Assembly (NCBI GenBank): GCA_965116765.1
Contig: OZ220718.1
Location: forward strand, 5,890,001-5,954,000
Direction: 5' to 3'
Origin: JAJEEA01 sp965116765
Lineage (GTDB): Bacteria > Acidobacteriota > Vicinamibacteria > Vicinamibacterales > UBA8438
Length of the DNA: 64,000 bases
Within the stretch, counting starts at the first letter, position 1. The number at the start of each line of letters is the position of its first letter. Below, one piece after another: positions 21,731-29,453 of the stretch. The translations under genes were made by a program, and so were the position numbers. The notes below the pieces were generated by a model. That model did no database searches. It saw nothing but the letters and a program-made list of their open reading frames with translations, and was not told where the DNA came from.

Positions 21731-23026
21731 CTACTTCCGGTCCAGGTATTCGCTGTACCAAAGGCCGCCGAGGGGGAGTTCCTCGTTCCACAATGCGCTG
21801 ACGATCGGATCGTCGCTGGCCCGGCGTATCGTCGCGAAGCCATCGTCCTGCTTTTCGAGAATCCACGTTTCGTCCGGCTTCAGCGCGTCGACGAAGTAAG
21901 GTTGATGTGTCGTGACGAATACCTGGGGTGCATCCCTGCCGGCCGTAGCGTGTGCGCGCAACTCCTCGGCCAGAACCTCCAGCAGCTTGTGATACAGACC
22001 GTTCTCGGGCTCCTCGATGCAGATGAACGGCGGCGGCTGCGGATCCTCGAGCATGATCAGGTAGGCGAAGACCTTCAGCGTGCCGTCCGACATCTGCTGT
22101 GCATAGAACGGATCCGCGAATCCCTTGTCGCTGAAGCGGAGCAGCAATCGTCCATCGGGGCTCTTCTCGGGGTCGATACGGCCGATGCCGGGAATCTTGT
22201 CGGCGATGCGATCCAGAATGCCCTGGAATCGGTCGGGATGCTCCCGTTGCATGAACTGCACGACGTTGCCGAGGTTGTCGCCGTGAACGTTCAGGTGCTT
22301 CTGCGGTCCCGCCAACGGGAGGCTTCTGGCCGCATCCGGGGTGAAATAGCTCAGATACCACCCTTCCACGAACTCCCGGAACGACGATATCCTGGGGTGC
22401 TGTTTCAGGGCACCCAGCGTGGCGATGCCGAGCTTGCGCTTGTCCTGAAGCTCGACGATCTCCGTTTCCGCGGTCTCCTCTCCCGGCGGTCCCTTCTCGA
22501 TGAGATCGATCAGCGATTCCAGCTCCGACAAGGCGTCGGGCGTCTCGTCGAACCGCCGGCCCTGCGCTTCTCCTTTCCAGGCGAGGCCCCTGCCGTCCTG
22601 CATCATCAGGAAGGAGAAGGGCCGGCCGTGGCTCTGTCCCTTGCGGCGCTGCCGAAGGCGTTCGCGTGAGACGTACGGCCGTCCGGAACCGTCCCCGTCG
22701 ATCTCCAGCTCGTAGGTGATGGGGCGCGCTCCCGCACCCTGCCTGTAGTAGAGCTCGAATCGAATGGCCGAATGGCTGCCCTGCGACCGAATCCGGCTGA
22801 ATCCGCCCCGCCCCCGTGCGTCGCACGCCTCTTCCACGCCCAGCTTCAGGCAGTCGGCGAGGAAGCCGAAGGCGTCGAAGAGCGAGCTCTTGCCGACCCC
22901 GTTCTTCCCGATCACGACGGACATCGGGGTCAGGGGCCGGGCCTGCTGTGTATTCCACAGCTTGCCGAGCGTCAGGTCTTTGAGGACCCGATAGTTCGCT
23001 ATCCGGATTCCTTCGATCTTCGCCAT
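21731..23026 (-). CDS. AAA family ATPase (AAA_21/OLD-like), defence-associated
   Basis: 431 residues. Opening KIEGIRIANYRVLKDLTLGKL is typical of SMC-like AAA_15/AAA_21 ATPases. Walker A is VIGKNGVGKSSLFDAF near residue 38, a signature-like QMSDGTLKVFAYLIML precedes Walker B FICIEEPENGLY, and FVTTHQPYFVDAL is the H-loop region. These ATPases dimerise on nucleotide and control a partner nuclease. The partner here is the DUF4276 gene immediately downstream. The ATG at 23026 fits the conserved start. Base composition is lower in GC than the flanking chromosome. Confidence 0.85.
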   Translation of the reverse strand: MAKIEGIRIANYRVLKDLTLGKLWNTQQARPLTPMSVVIGKNGVGKSSLFDAFGFLADCLKLGVEEACDARGRGGFSRIRSQGSHSAIRFELYYRQGAGARPITYELEIDGDGSGRPYVSRERLRQRRKGQSHGRPFSFLMMQDGRGLAWKGEAQGRRFDETPDALSELESLIDLIEKGPPGEETAETEIVELQDKRKLGIATLGALKQHPRISSFREFVEGWYLSYFTPDAARSLPLAGPQKHLNVHGDNLGNVVQFMQREHPDRFQGILDRIADKIPGIGRIDPEKSPDGRLLLRFSDKGFADPFYAQQMSDGTLKVFAYLIMLEDPQPPPFICIEEPENGLYHKLLEVLAEELRAHATAGRDAPQVFVTTHQPYFVDALKPDETWILEKQDDGFATIRRASDDPIVSALWNEELPLGGLWYSEYLDRK

Positions 23027-23333
23027 GGCGTCGATTCCCCGACCGCGCACCGGGAGCGTGGCGGTGCCAAGCTCTGCGGTCGCGGGCCGAAGGTTACTGG
23101 TCAGGGGCAACATTCGCAAGGCGGGCCGCGCGCGGTCGGGCCGTCGGCCCGGGATGCGGCGTGGCTGTCGTGCGCGCGCCGCTGTCGTGCGCGCCGTCCG
23201 CGACATGCGAGTACTCCACTTGTACCGGCGGGCGTGGCTGTCGCGCGCGCCGTTGTCGAGCGGAATCCCCGTGAGTGCAGGCGGATAGTGTCGTGAGGAC
23301 GTCGCGGCGGGCACTGATCGGCCGCCCGGACGG
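23027..23333. other. Intergenic region with imperfect direct repeats
   Basis: About 300 bp upstream of the ATPase gene without a supported gene. It contains two related stretches starting GGCGTGGCTGTCG and continuing CGCGCGCCG, near 23157 and 23226, a spacing of about 70 bp. They could be operator sites of the module or remnants of a duplication; nothing more can be said. Confidence 0.4.
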
Positions 23334-24599
23334 TCAATCCGCCGCGACGAGCCGCGAGAGGCCGGTGGCGTCGCGGACGAGCAGGCCGTCAGGGAGGGGA
23401 ACGGGCACCGTCCAGGTGACGCCGTCGGCGATGTCGTAATGGTGCGAGACCGCGAAGCCCGCCGGGCTCGGCTCCGCCACCAGCAGCTCGGCGTCGCCGG
23501 TCAGGAGCAGGAGGTCGTTTCCCGCGAGCAGCGCCGCCGCGAACTCGCCCTCGCGGCCCTCGCTCGACCAGCGCACGGTCCCCGTCGCCGCCTCGATAGC
23601 CACGAACTGGCCGGCGCGGGTCGACGCGTGTCCGTAGACGATGCCGTCCGCGAGCACCGGCGAGGTCATGTACATGGTCAGGGCGGTGTTGCTCCAGGCG
23701 GGGGCGACCTCCCAGCCGCGTTCCCGGTGGTGAATCGTGAAGGCGTGCGTGCCCCGGCGGGGGCCGGAGACCACCAGGTGAGTGCCTGTCCAGACGGGGG
23801 TCATGATGTTCTCGTGCCACTCGTCGGTGAACGGCGCGCTCCAGAGCAGGGTTCCGTCCGCCGCGTCGAGCCCCACGATCGACGACTCGGTCAGGGTCAC
23901 GAGCTGGCGGTGCCCGTCGACCTCGATCAGAATCGGCGACGCGTAGCCGGGGCCCACGCCCCGCCACGACCAGATCTCGTCCCCCGTCCCCGGGTCGAGG
24001 GCGAGCACGCGGCCGCCGCCGGGGTCGCTGCCGACCTGGACGATCAGCCGGCCGCCGTCCACGAGCGGCGAGGCCGCGGTTCCGCAGAACAGACCGGTCA
24101 CCTGCACCGACGCCGAGTAGTCGTGCCGCCACAGCAGGTCGCCGGACGCCGCGTCCCAGCTGGACAGGATCCCGCCCGCCCCCAGGGTGAACACGCGCCC
24201 GCCGTCGACCGCCGGCGTCGCGAACGGACCCGGCAGGGCGGTGGGGACGATGGTGTTTTGCACGAAACGCGCCGGGTAATCGTGCCGCCACAGCCGCGCG
24301 CCGCTCTCGAGATCGAAAGCGGTCACGACCTCGAGGTCGCCGCGCCGGCCGTGGACGAAGACCCGCCCCGCGGAGACCACCGGCGACGAGTAGCCCTCGC
24401 CGACCTCGACCCGCCACGCGCGAGTGAACGAGTCGGGCCAGTTCGCCGGCGCCTGCGCGGCCGGCACGGTCCCGTCCCGCTGCGGCCCGCGCCATCCGGG
24501 CCACTCCTGCGCCGGCGTCGGACTCGCAGCCAACGCGAGGGCGAATGCGAACAGCCATCGCAACCGGACCAAGGGCCGGCGGTCGGGATCAGTGGTCAT
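23334..24599 (-). CDS. Secreted PQQ-binding-like beta-propeller protein
   Basis: 421 residues with a signal peptide (LFAFALALAASPTPAQ) and the opening EWPGWRGPQRDGTVP shared with the protein at 7594-8967. Blades recur as VTAFDLESGARLWRHDY, SSWDAASGDLLWRHDY, LALDPGTGDEIWSW and GLDAADGTLLWSAPF. No c-type haem or clear PQQ site is seen, so it is called a structural homologue of quinoproteins. Its first 11 bases overlap the end of an antitoxin-like frame. Confidence 0.85.
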   Translation of the reverse strand: MTTDPDRRPLVRLRWLFAFALALAASPTPAQEWPGWRGPQRDGTVPAAQAPANWPDSFTRAWRVEVGEGYSSPVVSAGRVFVHGRRGDLEVVTAFDLESGARLWRHDYPARFVQNTIVPTALPGPFATPAVDGGRVFTLGAGGILSSWDAASGDLLWRHDYSASVQVTGLFCGTAASPLVDGGRLIVQVGSDPGGGRVLALDPGTGDEIWSWRGVGPGYASPILIEVDGHRQLVTLTESSIVGLDAADGTLLWSAPFTDEWHENIMTPVWTGTHLVVSGPRRGTHAFTIHHRERGWEVAPAWSNTALTMYMTSPVLADGIVYGHASTRAGQFVAIEAATGTVRWSSEGREGEFAAALLAGNDLLLLTGDAELLVAEPSPAGFAVSHHYDIADGVTWTVPVPLPDGLLVRDATGLSRLVAAD

Positions 24600-24807
24600 G
24601 CAGCTCGTCGCGTGTCCAGTGCGCGCCGCCACGCGCGGTCTTCGCGGTCTCCGACAGAACCAGCAGGCGCTGGAGCGCGGCATGCCGGCGTCGAGCGGTA
24701 TCGGCATGGGGCTCCGGGGCCTGCGCTGCCGCGTTGACCGACGTGTCTTCCTCGACGGCGCGAGCCCGGACACGTTGAAGGACATTCTCGCCGTCCGCGG
24801 TGTTCAT
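24589..24807 (-). CDS. Orphan CopG/VapB-like antitoxin, probably degenerate
   Basis: 72 residues. QRVRARAVEEDTSVNA is the helix-turn part of a ribbon-helix-helix antitoxin, and TARGGAHWTRDELHDH is the usual C-terminal tail that docks into a VapC toxin. The N-terminal strand (MNTADGEN) is unlike a normal RHH strand, and no PIN toxin follows. Instead the stop codon overlaps the start of the PQQ propeller gene by 11 bp. It may be a remnant that now couples to an unrelated gene. Confidence 0.5.
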   Translation of the reverse strand: MNTADGENVLQRVRARAVEEDTSVNAAAQAPEPHADTARRRHAALQRLLVLSETAKTARGGAHWTRDELHDH

Positions 24808-25049
24808 GGAGCGGCTTCCTCCAGAGAAACAGGAGATGAGTGTAGCAAGGCACTCAAGGGTTCATCCGCCCGTGCCGGCAGGGTCGTGACGTGCTGCTTC
24901 AGGAGACGTCGTCGCGCACAAGGAGCTGACCGGGGATTGCGGTTCCCGCGGGGTGACTGCGTCTTGGGTGCTGGTGGCCTTCTCGGACCATCGCTCACCG
25001 ACCACGATCCCGGCCGGCCGTGGCGCCGGCGGCAGTCGGCTTCTCTGCT

Positions 25050-27695
25050 CTACCGTGGCCTCGGGGACACGACCAGGAACTCGCGGGGGCGTTCCTCGAC
25101 GGCGATATCGAGAGCGGTCTGCGACTCCAGGTTCCGAATCAGGAGGTCCAGCCGCCGCGTCCCGAGAGCCGACCCGTGGAGCCTCACGCGGAAGGGCTGG
25201 TCGACCGCGCCGGATGTCTCGTCCGCTACCGGCATCATGAGATGACGCGACAACAGCTCGGCCAGCGCCCCGGCGTCGCCGATTGCGCCTCCGCCGCCAC
25301 CACCTTCGTCCCGGCCGTCCGTGAACACGTGCAGCACGCCCCGGCCGCCGAACTCGTCATCGGGCGGCGGGTCGCCGACGGCGCCTCGGAGGACCAGCGT
25401 CGGGGACGGCTCGGCGGCGATTCGGAAGTCCAGGGTCAGGTCGAACCGCTCCTGCAGCACGCGCGGGAGCTCGTCGAGGAGCGCGTTCCGGGAAGCACCC
25501 TCGCGCAGCACGACGTCGGCGTCGATGGGGACGTTCCGGGCGCCGCCCTCGAAGCGAACGGACGCGCGGGGGACGCCGATGCTGTCCACCACCCCGAGCA
25601 AGTCCCCGCACCCGAAGCAGCCTCCGCGCAACATCGGGCGGCCGGCCGTCCAGGCGAGGGTCAGCATGTCGGGCCCCCATGGAACGGCCCGGGCCTGCAC
25701 GGGGTGGCTCGTGCGATACAGCACCTCGCGCTCGGGCGGGTGGGGCGGCGGCAGGAGGTCGAGATTCCGCCCTTCGGCGAGCCCGTAGATCTCGGCCAGA
25801 CGGCGTTCCAGCTCGTCCTCGTCGACCCGCCGCGTCGCGACCTCCACGCCTCGCGGCGACACGCGGAGGTCGACCATCACGGTTCCCGCGGCCGGGGCGC
25901 CGCCGCGGAGGATCGGCTCGAGGCGGAACGTCTGGAGATACGCCACGAGCGCCTCCGATTCCGCCGTCGAGTCCGGTTGCCCGAGGAGGTCCCTGCGCGG
26001 ATGGCGGAACGGGGTGACCGACTCGACGACGCCCTCGCTGCCGACGGTCAGCAGGAACGACAGCAGCAGCTCGCGGTCGCCCACGTCCAGAACCGGCGGC
26101 TCGCCCTTCGCCAGGATCCCGGCGAACCGCGACCCCCTCTCGGGGCCGGGGCCGGGAAGCACGTCGCCCACCTCGTCGCCCGTGAACGTCTCGCCCGGGT
26201 CGTAGAGCGACTGCCGCGGCAGGGCCGGGGCGACGTGATAGTCGACCTTCACCTCGACGATCACCGCCCCGTGCTCGAAGTGCGTCGTGGGCTCGAAACG
26301 CGCTGCCTCGAGCACGTCCAGAAAGGGAATGCGCAGATCGTCGTCGACGTCGTCTCCGAAGCGGACGCGGCGAACTCTGCCGGCCCGATCCACGATGAGC
26401 GTCGCCGTCACGCGCCCGAGCGCGTCCAGACGGTCGAACAGGTCCGGGTTCCGGGCCGTCAGCGTCGCCGCGTCGGGTGTCAGGGGCGTCAGTGCACGGC
26501 CGATGGTGAAGTCCCCATCCAGGTTCACCCGTTCGGCGCCGTCGACCTCTTCGACCGAGTCCACGAGGAACGCGTCTCGCCAGGACGTGCCCGTCAGAAT
26601 CCGGGGAGGCGGCTCGGACTGGGCCGCCCGGGGCGGACGTGCCTCCGTCGAGAGGGCCAGCCCAAGGCCGACGCCGAGGGTCAGCATTGCCAGGGAGAGC
26701 ACCCCGGCAGCCGGCTCCGGTTCGTAGCGGCGTCGCAGCATGCGCCTGAGGCGCCTGGCCAGAGGCCGCCGGCCGGGCGCCATGCCGAGCCCGGGCGTGT
26801 CGTACGCCGGCGAGCGCTCCTCGACCAGCCGCAGCAGGCTGTCGATGTACGCCCGCTTTCCTCCCCGAAGCCGCCGGACGACGGCGTCGTCGCACGCCCG
26901 TTCGCGCTCCGCGGCGAGACGCCGGCCGACCCACCAGACCAGGGGGTGGAAGAAGTAGACGATCTGCAGCAGATTGGCGAGCGCGCGCACCGCGGGGTCC
27001 CACCGCCGGAGGTGAATGAGCTCGTGGAGGAGGACCGCATCCAGCTCCTCGCTTCGCCAGGACCGTACCAGCCGCGCCGGCAGCAGGACGCGCGGACTCC
27101 CGAACCCCTGGACCACCGGTCCGGCCACGGCGTCGTCCGGGACCATCCGCGCATCCACGGTCCGGTGCAGGCCGAGCTCCCGGCGGAGCTCGTCGATTCG
27201 CGCTTCGAGCCGGGGCGGCAGGGCCGTCGACCCGCGGGTGCGCACCCGCCGGCGCGTGGCCCTCACGAGCTGCGCCGACGCCAGCACGAGAACGCCGCCG
27301 GCCCAGGTCAGGAGGAGCACGACGGCGGAGGAGGCCGCGAGGGGCGACCGCGTCGTCGAGGCGCCGTCGTCGCCGGACGCCGTTCGCGATGCCGACGCGG
27401 GATTCACGACGATGGTGGAAGCCCCGACGAGCCCGTTCGTCGGGACGGAGTCTACCGGCGGCGCGCCCGCTGACAGCGGTCCGACCAGAGACGCGGGCAC
27501 CGCACCGAACGGCGACGCGAGGCCGACGGGGACGGTAAGCCGCAACAGGACGAGCAGCCAGACGGCGTGGCGGACCCGGGGCGCCAGGGGGCGCGACACG
27601 AAGAGCGCGGCGGCCACGATGGCGGCCAGCACCGTGAACTGGATGCTCACGCCGAGCATGGCGGCGAGCCAGTGTCGGGCGATGTCCTCGATCAT
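25050..27695 (-). CDS. blaR1: BlaR1/M56-family sensor peptidase with TonB-like and DUF3738-like tail
   Basis: 881 residues. Three N-terminal membrane helices, then the M56 zinc protease with LDAVLLHELIHLRRWDP (HExxH near residue 225) and the downstream RRLAAERERACDDAVV glutamate, then a fourth membrane helix near residue 340. In the family, signal detection triggers autocleavage and removal of the BlaI repressor. The long exported C-terminal part differs from the penicillin-binding sensor of BlaR1: it has two TonB C-terminal-like segments (VTATLIVDRAGRVRRVRF and a later YLQTFRLEPIL) and ends with a DUF3738/TIGR03435-like module (LESQTALDIAVEERPREFLVV), typical of Acidobacteria. The signal sensed is therefore unlikely to be a beta-lactam. 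Start overlaps the blaI stop by 4 bp. Confidence 0.88.
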   Translation of the reverse strand: MIEDIARHWLAAMLGVSIQFTVLAAIVAAALFVSRPLAPRVRHAVWLLVLLRLTVPVGLASPFGAVPASLVGPLSAGAPPVDSVPTNGLVGASTIVVNPASASRTASGDDGASTTRSPLAASSAVVLLLTWAGGVLVLASAQLVRATRRRVRTRGSTALPPRLEARIDELRRELGLHRTVDARMVPDDAVAGPVVQGFGSPRVLLPARLVRSWRSEELDAVLLHELIHLRRWDPAVRALANLLQIVYFFHPLVWWVGRRLAAERERACDDAVVRRLRGGKRAYIDSLLRLVEERSPAYDTPGLGMAPGRRPLARRLRRMLRRRYEPEPAAGVLSLAMLTLGVGLGLALSTEARPPRAAQSEPPPRILTGTSWRDAFLVDSVEEVDGAERVNLDGDFTIGRALTPLTPDAATLTARNPDLFDRLDALGRVTATLIVDRAGRVRRVRFGDDVDDDLRIPFLDVLEAARFEPTTHFEHGAVIVEVKVDYHVAPALPRQSLYDPGETFTGDEVGDVLPGPGPERGSRFAGILAKGEPPVLDVGDRELLLSFLLTVGSEGVVESVTPFRHPRRDLLGQPDSTAESEALVAYLQTFRLEPILRGGAPAAGTVMVDLRVSPRGVEVATRRVDEDELERRLAEIYGLAEGRNLDLLPPPHPPEREVLYRTSHPVQARAVPWGPDMLTLAWTAGRPMLRGGCFGCGDLLGVVDSIGVPRASVRFEGGARNVPIDADVVLREGASRNALLDELPRVLQERFDLTLDFRIAAEPSPTLVLRGAVGDPPPDDEFGGRGVLHVFTDGRDEGGGGGGAIGDAGALAELLSRHLMMPVADETSGAVDQPFRVRLHGSALGTRRLDLLIRNLESQTALDIAVEERPREFLVVSPRPR

Positions 27696-28081
27696 GGCTC
27701 CTCCTCGCTCTCCTTCTCGAGCTGCCGCCGGAAGAACGCGATCTCCTCCGGGCTCAGGTCGTCACGCTCCGCGAGGTGCAGGTAGAGCGGGGCCACGGAC
27801 CGTTCGAGGACGTCGTCGACGAACGTCGTGACGACCTCCGAGAGCGCGCGGCTTCGGGCGACGGCGGGAACGAACAGGCTCAACCGGCCCAGCTTCTCGA
27901 TGTGCAGGAAGCCCTTGGCGGCCATGCGGTCGAGAAGGGTCTTGACGGTGCGGTAGTCCCGCTTGCCGTCCGAGGCTTCGTGGACCTGCCGCGCCGTCGC
28001 GCGGCCCAGCCTCCAGCAGATCTGCATGATCGTCCACTCGGTGCGCGAGAGCGGTCGCCGGGGATTGCTCTTCTTCGTCAT
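27692..28081 (-). CDS. blaI: BlaI/MecI-family repressor
   Basis: 129 residues. Winged-helix N terminus LSRTEWTIMQICWRLGRATARQVHEA with recognition region RTVKTLLDRMAAKGFLHIE, then the dimerisation helices, ending DDLSPEEIAFFRRQLEKE as in most BlaI proteins. It is expected to repress its own operon with blaR1 and to be inactivated by proteolysis. ATGA overlap with blaR1 gives translational coupling. Matching palindromic operators lie just upstream. Confidence 0.93.
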   Translation of the reverse strand: MTKKSNPRRPLSRTEWTIMQICWRLGRATARQVHEASDGKRDYRTVKTLLDRMAAKGFLHIEKLGRLSLFVPAVARSRALSEVVTTFVDDVLERSVAPLYLHLAERDDLSPEEIAFFRRQLEKESEEEP

Positions 28082-28086
28082 GACAC

Positions 28087-28116
28087 TTGTAGTCTATTTA
28101 CTACAACTGTAGTAAA
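28087..28116 (-). promoter_or_regulatory. BlaI-type operator, overlapping palindromes
   Basis: TTGTAGT (28087-28093) and ACTACAA (28100-28106) form one inverted repeat; TTTACTACA (28097-28105) and TGTAGTAAA (28108-28116) form a second perfect one that shares its arm. TACTACA/TGTAGTA is the known BlaI/MecI box core. The sites begin 6 bp upstream of the blaI start codon, so bound repressor would block transcription of the pair. The AT-rich sequence probably also holds the -10. Confidence 0.85.
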
Positions 28117-28347
28117 TGCGTCAAGCGCCCCGAGAGGTCGCTGCGCCGCTCCCGCCCCCAGGGGCTTGCCGTCGAGGAGCGTCCCCATCACCCGCCCGGG
28201 CTCGTCGCCGGTTGCGCCGTCGCGCCCGCGCCGCGCTCGTATCCCGGAACCGACCGGAGCGCAGGGCCGCCGGCGGCCGTCGTCCGTTCCTCGACTTCCT
28301 GCTACCATCGCCTGGGGCCGGCGTTTTTCGCCCCGGAGACGCAGACC

Positions 28348-29175
28348 ATGTCCAGACGCCCGATGATCACGTTTCTCCTGGTCCTGGCCGCATCGATCGC
28401 GGCCTGCGCGCCGCCGTCCGGCGACCCCGCGTCGGCCGGCGCGGGGGATGCGCCCGGGGAGGTCGCGGTGGTCACGTCCGGCGGCCTCGCCGCGGCCTAC
28501 GATGCCCTGGCGCCGCGGTTCGAGGCGGAGACCGGCATCCGCCTGGCGACCGCCTATGGCGCCTCGACGGGCGGGGCGCCCGACTCGATACCGGCGCGGC
28601 TCGAGCGCGGGGAGCGCTTCGACGTCCTCGTCATGTCGCAGGCGGGCCTGGACGGGCTTGCCGAGCGGGGCCTGGTCCGTCCCGACACGCGGGTCGACCT
28701 CGCCAGCTCGTCTATCGGGCTGGCGGTGCGAGAGGGGGCCCCCCTGCCGGACATCAGCACCCCCGAGGCGTTCGTGGAGACGCTGCTCGCGGCCGAGTCC
28801 ATCGGCTACTCGGCGAGCGTCAGCGGGACCTACGTGTCCACGGAGCTCTTCCTCCGGCTCGGGGTGGCCGAGGAGCTCGCCCCGAAGGGCCGGCGCATCG
28901 TCAGCGAGCGGGTGGCGGCGGTGGTGGCGCGCGGCGAGGTCGAGATGGGCTTCCAGCAGGTGAGCGAGATACTCTCCATCGAGGGGGCGGCCTACGTCGG
29001 GCCCATCCCCGCCGAGTACCAGCGGGTCACGACGTTCTCGGCGGGCATCGCGGCGGACGCCGCCAACCCCGCCGGGGCGCAGCGGCTCATCGACTTCCTG
29101 GCGTCCGAGGCGGCGGCCCCGACGATCGCGCAATCGGGGCTCGAGCCGCTGGCGAGCCCCGGCCACGGACAGTGA
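28348..29175 (+). CDS. ModA-like extracellular solute-binding lipoprotein
   Basis: 275 residues with a lipoprotein signal (FLLVLAASIAAC, lipobox AAC). The mature part matches the molybdate/sulfate-binding family (AVVTSGGLAAAYDALAPRFEAETG, RFDVLVMSQAGLDGLAERG, then GVAEELAPKGRRIVSER and GFQQVSEIL). No ModB/ModC permease or ATPase is nearby, so it is an orphan; such ModA-like proteins in Acidobacteria often stand alone and their ligand is unknown. The ATG at 28348 is the family start. Confidence 0.85.
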   Translation: MSRRPMITFLLVLAASIAACAPPSGDPASAGAGDAPGEVAVVTSGGLAAAYDALAPRFEAETGIRLATAYGASTGGAPDSIPARLERGERFDVLVMSQAGLDGLAERGLVRPDTRVDLASSSIGLAVREGAPLPDISTPEAFVETLLAAESIGYSASVSGTYVSTELFLRLGVAEELAPKGRRIVSERVAAVVARGEVEMGFQQVSEILSIEGAAYVGPIPAEYQRVTTFSAGIAADAANPAGAQRLIDFLASEAAAPTIAQSGLEPLASPGHGQ

Positions 29176-29453
29176 TCGATACGGCTCTGTCGATTTCAAG
29201 CGGCCCATCTCCCGCCCGCGGGACGCCTGCGACACGGTGAGGACGCTGACGGGAACCACCTTGCCACGCGCCGAGCGCGTCGTCCCGCGGCTGCCGCCGG
29301 GCGCGGTTGGCAACTCATGTCGACCGCTGCCCTGACGTGGTTCCGCGGGGGGTGAGATCCACCTCTTCCCGACAAGCCTGTCGGGGCTGCGTCGCGGTCT
29401 CTCGCGAGGGCGCACTTCGTCCGATCCGGTTTGCGGCACGGTAGAATCGAGAC

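Noticed and set aside
23150..23260. Possible CRISPR-like array in the spacer before the ATPase
   Set aside because: Only two imperfect copies are present, with different flanks and no regular spacers.
28348..29175. Complete molybdate ABC transporter
   Set aside because: Only the binding protein is present; neither permease nor ATPase genes flank it.
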